DNA from: Ancylostoma caninum
Lineage: Eukaryota; Nematoda; Chromadorea; Rhabditida; Ancylostomatidae
Length of the DNA stretch: 64,000 nucleotides
Reading direction: 5' to 3'
Assembly: GCA_037903475.1 (NCBI GenBank)
Contig: JBAJFG010000004.1
Coordinates: forward strand, 248,001-312,000
This document shows, one piece after another, positions 1-10,399 of the stretch (positions within the stretch are counted from its first letter, which is position 1; each line of letters begins with the position of its first letter). Below the pieces are notes generated by a model that worked only from the letters and a program-made list of their open reading frames with translations, made no database searches and was not told the origin of the DNA. Position numbers and translations under genes: made by a program.

Positions 1-545
1 CCTTCCAAGTTAGGAACAATCCATGATGGAAATCACTGAATATCATCGGGAAGACCCTGTGCTTCCAACGCATCACCAGTGGGCGAATTTCTATTAGGTT
101 GTCGGAAAAGTTTTCCACCACTATTTTAATCTTCTCACCAATTTTTCCGCAGTTGTTCAGGAACTTTCTATCCAAAACGTATGCGAAGGCCACGCAGTTG
201 TCTTCTTATAACAAATTTTCTTCCGCATTCCGTCACGGTTATGGCAGAGAAAATCGTCAATGACTGGAAGCATGTTCGACTGCTCCTGCTTTGGAAACTC
301 ATAAAACAGGGTAACGAAAGCGATGCAGCAAAAAATGTATGTCATAAGGTAGGCCCGTCCGGCGGCTCTTACTACACTGTGAACGTTTGGTCCCACAGGT
401 GTGAAGGCGGCGATCCCCGCTTGAGATAGACTAGGATTTGGTCAACCGGTCAAGGTGGTTGGAGAGCGCCTCCTGGAGCTGTTTGGAGAAAGCCTTCGGC
501 GTGATGCCCATGAGCTAATGAGGGAACTTCAATGCTATCATAATA
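1..545. other. No recognisable feature
   Basis: No gene, RNA or repeat could be supported here. The short open frames on both strands have no recognisable domain and overlap each other. Confidence 0.5.
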
Positions 546-829
546 TTAGGTGCGTGCAAAAGTTCCGGGGCAGTTGCACCTAATTTTTCAAAACGCCATA
601 ACCTGACCCAAAGTCAGCAATTTTGTTCAAAACAAAAAGTATTAGCATCTGCATAATGGTGCCAAAATGGCATGGAAAATTTTTTTCCAGAAGCTAAAAA
701 TTTGAAAGATCTACACCTGTAATAGTGGCACACGTCGTTTTCCACTATGGTCTGTTCATTGGAAGTTTTACAGCGGAGGTAAAGCCATAGAAGCTTGAAA
801 TGGGGGTACTAGGTTAGAGTCAGGTATAG

Positions 830-1112
830 CAGTGGCGGACGCAGGGGGGGGGCGGGGGGGCGCCCCCCCCCGAGAATGGGTCGCCAAATTTTCGAAATTA
901 CTTTACAATACAAATAAAAATCTTGTGTTAGTTTATTTTTAATTGTTTATTTTTATTATTATTTTTAATATATTTTTTATTTATTGTTTATTATTATAAT
1001 TAATATTATTATTAATTTTATTTTCCGTCTGGGTCCCCAAAACGGCGGAGACCCCACTTTTCTTCCCACGCCCCCCTCCCCCCCTCCCGCCCACTTTCTG
1101 CGTCCGCCACTG
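830..1112. mobile_element. hAT-type MITE inserted in the mariner relic
   Basis: The element is 283 bp with 15-bp perfect inverted ends (CAGTGGCGGACGCAG and CTGCGTCCGCCACTG). It is flanked by an exact 8-bp target duplication, AGGTATAG, at 822-829 and 1113-1120. An 8-bp duplication and CAG-type ends are hallmarks of the hAT superfamily. The interior has G- and C-runs next to the ends and an AT-rich core with no coding capacity. Related copies lie at 2594, 19879 and 36781. Confidence 0.9.
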
Positions 1113-1406
1113 AGGTATAGGGAGTAAAATAAGTTAGGCGAGAATTTCGGAGTACGGGTGGCCAATTATTTACACGGTTGGCATTGCAACGCGCTGGTGC
1201 ACGTTATCCCACAGCCGGACCAGACCACATATTTCCGCCTGTGTCGACCCTATGCTTAAGAGGTTTCCCGTGATTACTTTAGGGAAAAGCAACTACTATA
1301 GGGCAATTACTGTGCATTCATTAAAAAACAAATTCATTGCAAATGAGTCACGTTGCTGACCATGAAAGGTCAAAAATTTTTTTAAAGGAAGGCAGTGATG
1401 GTCCGA

Positions 1407-1830
1407 TCATTTTTTAGGTGGGTGGCAGGAGCCCGGGCTTTGGGGCGACCTCTTCCTATTGTCGCACCTGACCCATTCTCTATCAACAATAACAATTCTT
1501 CCATGAAACGAATTGCTAGGAAATCTGAAGGTCGAATACTTGCATACTTGCCAGCGTGGACGTTGGTGCTCTTCGCTCAACTCACACAAAATCCATCTAC
1601 TCACCTTCCCCTTCCCACCGACTTCCTTCAGGTGACGAGGCATTGTTGACTAAATTCCCCGTAATGTCTTGGGCACTTTGCACAAGGTCTGTTTCAACCT
1701 GCTCTTTCCTGCCGCCTTTGCGATGACCAAATCTCTGACCAACTAGTGAAGCATTCTCCAGGCTCTCATCTCCGCTCACAATTCCTAGGAACCTTTGAAC
1801 ACCTGGCGTTTTAGAGAACATACTCTCCAC
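1407..1830 (-). pseudogene. Decayed mariner transposase
   Basis: Two overlapping minus-strand frames carry mariner-like sequence. The upstream one (1597-1830) resembles the helix-turn-helix region (VQSAQDITGNL). The downstream one (1407-1643) reads through a linker (RHLKEVGGKGKVSRWILCEL) to a region aligning with the first catalytic motif, where the usual CDEKW...DNRKRS appears as VDREW...DNRKRS. The cysteine and surrounding residues have changed, and frameshifts and stops break the reading frame. Known mariner transposases are about 340 residues with a DD34D triad; only the area around the first aspartate can be recognised. The product cannot be active. Confidence 0.7.
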
Positions 1831-2111
1831 AAATGCATTATTGATGCTATGGGTCGCTCCTCTTGTTCATCGTCTAGATTTGATTTCATAATGCGAAATT
1901 TCTCAAATTATTGCACAGCTCACAACATTGGTTTTACACCCAAAACAGAGCAACGCTGTGACGTAGGCCCAAGCTAAAAGTGATATAGGTAGCAGAGGGC
2001 TTGCTACCGGCACACATGAAAACCGTTCCAGGATATCCCAAACGCAAGGAGCAAAACGACGTTAAGCAGTGAAATACCACCAACTGCCCCGGAACTTTTG
2101 CACGCACCTAA

Positions 2112-2593
2112 TACAATAGCTGCTCATATACATCGCTTCAGAGAGACAAGAGAATACGACCCATGTATTCACCCTGATCTGAGCTGCCACAGCCTCAAGT
2201 GCTGAGAGACGTGTTTTTGAACTTTTTGACTTTTCCACAGACTTCCGCTTCGCTCGACGACTTGGTTACTAATGACGAGAAATGGGCTCCCCAGGTAAAT
2301 CACATATGAAAGTGCAGGTGGCTTGGTCGAGGGTGAGGTGGGATTCTAGTTGCAAAACGAGAACTCTATCCAGAGAAGGCAATGTTCATTATTTGTTGGA
2401 ATTAAAATGGAACCAATCACTGGTAGCTGCTGGTAATAAACCTCATTGCTACCACCGCAGTTCCTATCAATAATGATGCCACCTATACCGTGTAATTAGT
2501 GGTTGTGTTGAAAAGAACAATAAAAAGTTGAAAAAAATTGAAAGTACAGCTCAAAAGTGACGGGAAAGTTTTCCGAGAACCTAATACTAGAAC
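2112..2593. other. No recognisable feature
   Basis: Unique-looking spacer with only short shadow frames. Confidence 0.4.
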
Positions 2594-2840
2594 CAGTGCC
2601 GGACGCAGGAGTTGCTAGGGAGGAAGGCGTGGGAAAAAAGTGGCAGCTCCGCTGCTCCGTGGACTTAGATGTATTAATGAAATTACTGAAAATACAATTA
2701 ATTTCAATATCAAATAATCAAAACACTTCAAGAATGGTATTGAAGATAGGGAATAACAAATAAGCTTGCGTAATATTTTTATTTATTTTACAAAGTTTAT
2801 TTTTCAAAAATACCAGAAAACTGGCCCACTTCAAGCGAGG
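2594..2840. mobile_element. Fragment of the CAGTGGCGGACGCAG hAT MITE
   Basis: It begins CAGTGCCGGACGCAG, one mismatch from the family end, followed by the purine-rich then AT-rich interior typical of the family. No matching right end was found, so the copy is truncated or decayed. The right boundary is approximate. Confidence 0.6.
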
Positions 2841-3117
2841 GAGACGGCGAGAGTATTCTTGTGAACATCTAAGGATCCTGCTGCTGAAGATCTGCAGTGG
2901 ATCGTTTTATTAGCTTCTCCCATAAATAATGACCTTTTTTGAGCTGCGCATTCTAGGTTGCGCAATTCGTAAGACGTGAAACTGCGCGGACTCGCACATC
3001 CCGTCAGCAAAGCTGCAAATGCTTGGCTATCTGGGCAAATTTCCATCAAATCTCGAGGCTAAGGCTCAGAATGTAACGGTCAAAGTGTTCACTAAATGTT
3101 GCTTTTCGGTTGACCTA

Positions 3118-3315
3118 CAATACTGCTTACAGGATGTCAAGAATCGACGGGCGCTCTGCGGAGCCACCGTCGCTCACTGTCGCTTCGCTATGATTCACTT
3201 AGAACTGTCAAAACGACTTGGTCACCATTCGATTTGTCTCGGTGGGTCTTTCAGAATCCGATTGGCGGTACAATACTGCTCAAGGGACCGTGAACACCGA
3301 CGGTCGCTCGATTTC
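3118..3315 (-). repeat. Dispersed repeat, two minus-orientation copies
   Basis: Two degenerate copies (about 3118-3185 and 3275-3315) read, in reverse complement, as a sequence running from GCGACGGTG through CCGTCGGTTTTCACG to GGGCAGTATTG. The same sequence occurs in forward orientation at 5262-5325 and 5745-5815. No coding capacity or terminal structure was found. Confidence 0.55.
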
Positions 3316-3552
3316 ATTATAATATTTTGTTTATAAAATTTATAAGATTCATAAAATTTTCCTAGGAGATCCGTAGCTAATCACACTAGCGAACAGTAGC
3401 TTCCTCAACATCGAGGTTCTTACGAGGCCCAACGAAAGTTTGTATTTCGGGCAAGGCTAACACCGAGACTAGGAGGCCTGCAGCAACGGCACTTGCAAAT
3501 CACGAAGCTCGCAAAGAGTTGTTTTGAACCTGTTATTCTTTCTTGCTCAACC

Positions 3553-4905
3553 CTGGTGTTTGCACACCGGCGGTCTCCGCCTGAATTCCTAGGAAACTCC
3601 GTGTAAATGGTGTATTTTCGCGAAGTTCCGCCGGTTTCCGCGCAAATTCCGGCTAAATCTCGTGTAAATCGTGCATTTTCAGAACCACTGGCGGATTTCC
3701 CCTAAATTCCGGGTAAATTCCGGTTAAATCTGGTTGACCGCCGGTTTCCGTTTAAATTCCGCCTAAATTCCGGGTAAATTCGAACAATAGTAAATCACAC
3801 CAAGGCTATTCCACCTCCTAAATCTTGATTTATTCCCTCTGTTTTCTTCATAAATCATCAAAGTTGGTTTCCAAGTTGGGTTTTTCCGCGATGTATGTTA
3901 GTTCTGCTTGGAAAAAGAGCATTCTTAGGTGATTTCTTGAGGAAAGGGAGAAAACCTAGACATATTCATTATTTCCACTGCAAAAACATTTCACTCATCT
4001 CAAAAAAAAAACAATGGCAAATATCACATTGCGCCCCTCTGGGTAAAATTGCTGGCTGAATGCAATGGTGTGTGTATTTTGGTGTAGTTTGTATTTTGTT
4101 TTTCTATTGCTGCCGAATTGTATTCTCTTCATTACGTGTTGTTTTTTGTTGATGATTGATTTGTTGTTAGGCAAATGTTATCTTATTTTGTTGAGGTTAT
4201 ACTACTGTTCTTCTCATTCGATCTATGTAGAAAGTAAGATCTGTGAATAAAGAAATGTTGGCTGTTTCCTGTGTTTTCTCTTAAAACTGCACTCTTATAG
4301 TCGAATAGAACGAGCAGGTAGGGTAATAGGAACCTAAAATAGGTCATCGGGCGAAAATCAGGTAAGTCGGACTCGGAATAGGCGAAAAAACGGAGGAGAA
4401 AGGTAAGAGAGGGACTGGGAATTATCTTAATACCGTAGTCCGCTATTTTCCGCCTGAATTCCAGTGGTAAGTACGCGCGGTTATGCGAGCGTAGTCAAAG
4501 GTTCGATTCCCGTGATGTTATGGGTGTTTGCATTGTTCTATATAACCCTATGGTTAAAGATGAACATCGTTTAATAACAGAAACGTGCGCACTGTGGTTC
4601 AAAGGTTGTGATGCCAGATTGTAGGCCAGCGGCCGAGTGATCAGTTCCCCATGAAAGCGAGTGATTTGAACTTGATATTTCGGGTTATATGTGTGACGAT
4701 TACCTGTTAATTTCCTCCAGATCAGAAATGTTAAGTCGGACATAGATGCCATTTAAAGTTACCTATTAATTTCCACTTTCGACCAAATTACTACCACCCC
4801 TGTAAATTCCGCCTAAACTCCTGGGGGATTACTCACACTTTTCGGAGGAATTTAGGCGGAGTTTCTCAGGAATTCAGGCGGAAACCGCCGGTGTACGAGT
4901 ACCAG
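3553..4905. mobile_element. 1.35-kb inverted-repeat element, superfamily unknown
   Basis: The left end starts CTGGTGTTTGCACACCGGCG and the right end, in reverse complement, starts CTGGTACTCGTACACCGGCG. The match continues for about 50 bp through GCCTGAATTCCT. Inside the left end, short motifs such as CTAAATTCCGG recur many times (about 3600-3790), a subterminal-repeat pattern seen in transposons that bind their transposase there. The interior shows no transposase motif, so the element is non-autonomous. No convincing target duplication was found, so the superfamily is open. Confidence 0.65.
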
Positions 4906-5261
4906 AGAAGTTTGCTCGGTCTGTTGCAGTAGTGTGCGCTACTAGCAACTTCGTCATAAGATGGGTTTTCTTGAATTAGTGTGGAATTTGCCAAGATCAG
5001 CTCCCAGATGCTTGACTTTGGAGGATTCTGCTTTAATTCACAATCTGAAATCGGATCTAAGCTTGAAATCCAGTTCATAGCCGCATGTTTGAGCTACTAC
5101 TAGCCCTATCCATTACACGGCATCAATCGATATATCGATTACTTGGACAAAACCAGTAAAGGTAAAGTTTTCCTCGACAGTAAGTAGGTCATATGAAAGA
5201 TCTCTTTGAGATAAATTGAATGGTGACCAAATCATTTGGATTGGTGCAGCGAAAGCTATGG

Positions 5262-5815
5262 CGGCGGTGACTCAGTGGAGCGACCGTCGGTTTTCACGAT
5301 CCCGTGGGCAGTATTGTAGGCAAGCCTCTGTTTTAAAGGTTTCCTCCACGTAATCGTAATCTGCTGCAATGGCAGTTGCAGGGCGAGAAGTTCAGAAATA
5401 TTGCTTCTTACCGTTGTCCAAGATACAGACTTTTGTTGTGTCCGTAAAAATCTCGATGTTGAAGAAGCTACAGTTCACTAGAGAGATGAGCTACCGGTCG
5501 ACCGGTCATGGATATCTAATGCATATAATGATACAAAATGCAAGAGAAAGTACTCGTAATTAATCGAAATGTTCATGAGTTTGCCAAAATAAAGACTTTT
5601 TCAAACGAATCAGACTGTGCAGAAAGAATCCCCCGGGCAGGCATTGAACCTGGGAGCCACCATAAACGCGAGGTGCTTCCAAACTCAGGGTATAGTGGTG
5701 AACGAATCGCTCTGATTGGGGCAGTTCTAAGGAAGTTATAGCAAAGCGACGATGAGCGACGGTGACTCCGCGGAGAGCCCGTCGGTTTTCGCCGACCCGT
5801 GGACAGTATTGTAGC
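5262..5815 (+). repeat. Dispersed repeat, two plus-orientation copies
   Basis: Copies at about 5262-5325 and 5745-5815 share GGTGACTC, then a GTCGGTTTTC core, then CCCGTGG-CAGTATTGTAG. They match the minus-orientation copies near 3.1-3.3 kb. The sequence between them has no recognisable gene. Confidence 0.55.
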
Positions 5816-6527
5816 TGCTGCCGAGCGGCTCCAGCGACAGCTCACTAATAAATAAAATCCGGCTCTTTTGATAAGTCTGAATTTGTGGAACATGTCCACA
5901 TTTGTCTCAGCCACACAAACTAAGCAATGCCTAATCTCATCACTTCACCATCCACCATAAGTGATCTGCTGAACATTTCGTTGTATTGGTTGTTATAGAG
6001 ATTAGAGTAAATAGCGTCGCTTGTTATGCCCTGATCTGTAGCACTTCTCTTCAGAGTCCACTTCGCCTGCTTGTTCGACGTACGTGCTTCAATGGTTCAG
6101 TTATGCTCAGCCTGACTGCAACTATTTTCATAGACAGTTTCACAGACAGAAATCTCATTCAGGTTCTTGGACTATGCTCCTGTTCCAAGCACGTTTCACG
6201 ACCATCACCTGCTTCAATGTTAGAACTATTGGAAAACGGCAAAAGGTCTCTGAATGGTTCTAACCAAGAACTGCGTTTTGCTTCATGTCCTCAATGTCAA
6301 CTGCAAAGCCAGAAAAAGATAGAAATGACGTAAATCTTCCAGATTTCAAACAGCACAGGTCTTGCTCTTCATAATGATTCAACATTTGTCCACCTAACTC
6401 CTGAAATAGCGAAGCAATGGGTTTCCAAATGTTCATTACTAGGTTGAGGCCATTTCTTTGGAATAACCTAATATGTATGTGTGAAATGGAGGGAAATATT
6501 GTACTGTAGTTATTCCCAGCACTGACA
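5816..6527. other. No recognisable feature
   Basis: No domain, RNA or repeat structure was recognised. Confidence 0.4.
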
Positions 6528-6655
6528 ATTATATAATACTTATACATATTTATTTGTTTATATATATTTATTATAATATTATTTTAATTATATAATACTT
6601 ATACATATTTATTTGTTTATACATATTTATTTATTTATTATAATATTATTTTCCT
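6528..6655. repeat. AT-rich tandem repeat, two units of about 60 bp
   Basis: The unit containing TATAATACTTATACATATTT followed by ATTTGTTTATA and ending TTATAATATTATTTT occurs twice in direct orientation, about 59 bp apart. Confidence 0.85.
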
Positions 6656-7498
6656 CTTTAGCATAGGTTCGAAAGCACAAGAGGCTTCACTGGACAGGAT
6701 CCACTTGCCACGTCATACCGCAAGGTTCATCGAGAATAGGGATGTTGATATCGATGGAATATGTAGATACGGAGGCAATCAGAGTGTCGAAAGGGAGGTG
6801 ATGCGGCGCGAAGAGCGGCTGTGAACTACTGGAAGTTTTGTAAAGGGGTAAATAAATAAGCAAATAATTAAATGAATGGATGGACAAGAGAGCGAATAAA
6901 TAAACTTTCGCTTGCGATAGGTGAGGAAAAAAACTTGACGAGCACCTTGTGTGCATGTAGTGAAGGCACAGGGGAAAACTGTAGGCAAGCAGTTCAGGTT
7001 GTAGGGAAAAGGTCGATAAATGCATCCATTTTTGTCGCATATGCGTCAGAGGACGGGAAAGCACGGAAGGGAGTGAAATGCATTTCCTGTTTCAGGCAAA
7101 AGTGTTTCACAATGGATGCTCGTACACTTCTGAGAAGTACGTCAAAAGCAGAGCAAAATAGCCGTATTAATACAGCGAGATGAGACCTACGATGGGACCT
7201 TTTCTCTCAGTACATATCTGTTACATGAAAAATAATGGGTATGAACGGAAGATCACAAAGATTACTAAGACTATTAAGGAATAATTTAGGAGGGGAATAT
7301 GGATTTACACTGTGCGCGATCTGTTCCAACATATAAAGTGTTTAAGACAGAGCCATGCCGCTAACGGTCAATCTAATATAACACTTGTGTGATCTGCCTG
7401 ATCTCGAACATGACGTCATTTGCTCCAGTAAAATCCAAAAAGCCGTACGAAATCGGAATTTTTTGCAAGTTGCTCTCATCTATTAGGTGTTAACATAA
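6656..7498. other. No recognisable feature
   Basis: Several frames of 70-125 codons overlap on both strands here. None contains a recognisable domain, and the base composition is that of the surrounding spacer. Confidence 0.4.
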
Positions 7499-7661
7499 CT
7501 ACGGTTTCCGTAGCCGGTCCCAAGCCCGGATAGAGGAGGAGGGTTGATCCCCCGCCGAGGGATCGTAAAACTAGGTGTGAACCCATATGGACATTGCTGT
7601 GGCACCTACAGCAGCGTCACCCATGTGCGCGAGCTAGGGAGGATAAATAAGTAAGTAAGTA
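7499..7661 (+). mobile_element. 5'-truncated LINE (RTE-like) 3' tail
   Basis: A 163-bp insert is flanked by an exact 14-bp duplication, AGGTGTTAACATAA, at 7485-7498 and 7662-7675. The insert contains the segment CCGGTCCCAAGCCCGGATAGAGGAGGAGGG, which I recognise from memory as common near 3' ends of nematode LINEs. It ends in a short AAGT tandem tail. Long target duplication plus a simple-repeat tail indicates target-primed reverse transcription. (Motif is described in two parts: CCGGTCCCAAGCCCGG, then AGGAGGAGGG.). Confidence 0.75.
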
Positions 7662-7943
7662 AGGTGTTAACATAAGTACTTGCGCTTTTTTTCGGATGCA
7701 CTTTTCTCCACTAATCACTTATTTTTTAGGTACAATTCATGTACGATTCTAAAGCACTAATCATGCTCTATAAGAGCGTTGCAAAAAGTTTTCCTCAAAC
7801 CGACAGCTTGCTAAAGTTTCATACCTGCGAAGTGGAGCAATGAGTCATTAAAAACGGTGCTACCGACAGCTACCTATCCTGGCACACAGTTAAAGCCTGA
7901 AAGGCCATCGAAACTAGCAACAACAAACACTCGACCTGTGCTA

Positions 7944-8584
7944 ACAAGGGAAGTGCACGAACTTCAGCTGCCATCCCAGGACGAGACTTATTTGGTAAGA
8001 ATGCCTGTCCAATATGATGTTACAGGCTATACTTGAAATCTGCTAAAAGGTTTGCAGAAGCTCAGAATCACAGAATACCGAGAAAAATTGCCGATTTCGG
8101 CAGGAAAATGGCAGATGATGTCCATGTTTGTGCAAAATGATGTTGATAACCGTGATCAGCGTCTGAAATTACCCCTATGTACAGAAATTGGGGAAATATC
8201 GCGAGAGCTCGTAACTACCCTATTTCCATTGCTGCGTTCTACTGCGCCCTACACGTACACTGCCCCGTGTATGCGCGTGCGAAAAAAACAGACGTAACTT
8301 CTGATAGAGATAAGATTTGGGGAAGGCAAAAACTGATTTGAAATCAGCGTCGCGAGCTGCATAAGGCAGACTACAATTCGCTCAGGAAGGTACGGAAGGT
8401 ATACTACACAGCCGGAATATCCTTCAATTATCAGCATGGTTTGAGGTCACTGACGTGGAACTCTGGGCTTCTGTAAACCATTTAGCAGATTTCAAGTATG
8501 GTATCTAACATCACGTTGGACATGCTCTCTAACTATATAGGTCTCGTCTTGGATTAGCAGCTTAATTTCGTGTACTTCTCTTGT
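7944..8584. mobile_element. Inverted-repeat element, ACAAGGGAAGTGCACGAACT family, copy 1
   Basis: The left end ACAAGGGAAGTGCACGAACT is matched by the inverted right end ACAAGAGAAGTACACGAAAT. Similarity continues inward for roughly 130 bp (the GACGAGACTTAT and CATTTAGCAGATTTCAAGTA regions). A second, longer copy lies at 57641-58670. No coding region was recognised. Confidence 0.7.
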
Positions 8585-9154
8585 AAATATGAAAGAGATG
8601 CCTTGCTTGAAATGACTGGTTATCAGCAATTTTCTAATTGTAAGCTCAAGGAAGTCATATTTGGTCTCAATGACATCAACTAGTTCGACCGAATCGACGT
8701 CATTCAAGAAGACTTGGGAATTGCTCCAAAGGAATCATGTGGTATAGATGGACATCAAACTTCCCAAAGCTACCAAATAACCGGTTTAACCCTGCTGAAA
8801 GGATCCAGTCATAACGTCGCACATCACCTTGCCAGGACCGCCAGTTTGGCCCTCCAACAGTTCCGTTGATAACGTTCTTAAATGTATGCGTTCTACGGAT
8901 CTTCCACGTTCGAACAGTATCGGATGCTTTCTGGTCCCTATTGAATACAAGGAGGTAGAATAGTTCTTCCTCAAAATGGCGTTTTTCTTTCTAAACCTAA
9001 AAATTAAGTACGTAATTAATAGTGCTACGAAAAATCGTCATGATAGGGCAGTAGGGAAAGAGAAGCGCTTTCAGAAAATGTAGAGCATGCTACGGAAAAA
9101 TGCTAATGTGACGGAAAATATCGCAACCGGAAAAAGAAGCGAGGACTTATGTTA
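8585..9154. other. No recognisable feature
   Basis: Spacer between two transposons with no supported gene or repeat. Confidence 0.4.
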
Positions 9155-10399
9155 TTAGGTTGTGCACAAATTAATTGCGTTTTTTGACGCGTAACTTTAA
9201 ACGTTCACAACTCGGCTCAAACTAAAGTTTATTAGATAAAATACGAAGCATTAGAATCTACGTATTTTTGCCAACGTTTCACAAGAACATAAATTCCCTT
9301 GCGGTAGAAGTCCGAACTTCTGGAGGCTATGAACTCGTTGAAGGCATTTTCAGCATCGGTCTGACTTTTGAATACTCTTCCCTTGATGAAGTTGTCGAGG
9401 TTCTTGAAGAAGTGATAATCGGTTGGCGAAAGGTCTGGTGAGTATGCCGGATGAGGCAGTACTTCGTAGCCAAGGTCCTTTAACTTCTGCAGCGTTTTTC
9501 TTGGCTATGAGGTCTGGCATTATCGTGGAGAAGAATCGGACCTTCTCTGTTCACCACTGCTGGGTTCGCATGCCAGTTTCTCATGCATTTTGTCTATTTG
9601 GTGGCAGTAGTTGTCCGCATTGATGGTTTCATCTGGTTTTAGGAACTCGTGATGTAAAATTCCTGCGTAATTCCACCAAACTGTGACCATAGTCTTCTTT
9701 TGGTGCAACTTCTGCTTCGGAAAAGTTTTGGGGGTCCATCTTTGTCCAACCACTGCGAAGAACGTTTCCGATTATTGTAAAGAATCCATTTCTCATCGCA
9801 GGTTACGACTCGATCAAGGAAAGGCTCGTTTTTGTTCCGTAAAAGCAGCTCCGATGAGATCTGATAACGCCTGAGCATCTGTTCAGCGTCCAATTCATGT
9901 GGCACCCACTGATCCATTTTCTTCACTTTTCCAATCTCTTCCAAACGCTTGGCGACGGTGGAAAATGATACTGGAAGATCTTCTGCTATCTCACGAACAG
10001 TTTTTTGTGGATCCGACTCCACCACAGACTTCAGGACGTTGTCGTCAAGTTCACGGATGCGACCTCGACCTGGTTCATCTTCAAGGCTCATGTTTCCTGA
10101 TCGGAATTTTCGGAACCAGAGTTGAGTGGTGCGAATTGAAGCGACATCTGCTCCCCATGCTTACACGATATTTTCGTGAGCCTCCACTGCTTTACGTCCA
10201 AGCTTGAACTCATGAAGCAAAATGATACGAACCAAGCCAATAGTGAGCTTCGAAACAAATGAACATCAAGAAATGAATGAGCGAAAGATAAGCTTCTAAA
10301 TGGTTTACAACATTGGGAACGTTACATGAACAATACACGAAAACCAGTAGGTCAAAAACTGGTTTGCAAAAAAACGCAATTAATTTGTACACAACATAA
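9155..10399 (-). mobile_element. Mariner element, bandit-like, full length but mutated
   Basis: The left end TTAGGTTGTGCACAAATTAA and the right end, in reverse complement TTATGTTGTGTACAAATTAA, are inverted repeats of about 31 bp. Each is bordered by TA (9153-9154, 10400-10401). The length of 1245 bp and a minus-strand transposase identify a mariner. Ends and coding similarity recall the hookworm element bandit; that match is from memory and would need an alignment. Frameshifts show it is inactive. Confidence 0.92.
9270..10215 (-). pseudogene. Mariner transposase with stop and two frameshifts
   Basis: Reading on the minus strand from about 10215, a helix-turn-helix region (FKLGRKAVEAHENIV, then an in-frame TAA, then AWGADVASIRTTQLWFRKF) leads into RELDDNVLKSVVES and the second helix-turn-helix. 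The first catalytic aspartate is in VVTCDEKWILYNNRKR. The frame shifts near 9745 and continues as KQKLHQKKTMVTVWWNYAG. It shifts back near 9560 to give the second aspartate in LLHDNARPHS (about 9527) and the third in HPAYSPDLSPTDYHFF. The motif order matches a mariner DD34D transposase of about 340 residues. All three catalytic residues survive; the frame does not. Confidence 0.9.

Larger units (their letters stand above)
546..2111 (-). mobile_element. Full-length mariner relic with a nested hAT MITE
   Basis: The ends are perfect inverted repeats of about 31 bp. The left end begins TTAGGTGCGTGCAAAAGTTC and the right end is its reverse complement, each bordered by TA (544-545 and 2112-2113). 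This TIR resembles the TTAGGTTGGTGCAAAAGT ends of mariners of the irritans type. Removing the nested MITE and one copy of its 8-bp duplication leaves about 1.28 kb, the usual size of a complete mariner. Degenerate transposase is readable on the minus strand. The element is dead but structurally complete. Confidence 0.85.

Noticed and set aside
4440..4520. Possible tRNA gene (GGTTCGATTCCCG)
   Set aside because: The B-box-like string is present, but the T-stem does not pair and no acceptor or anticodon stem could be formed.
5640..5715. Possible minus-strand tRNA (GGTTCAATGCC)
   Set aside because: Only four T-stem pairs, no credible A box, no cloverleaf.
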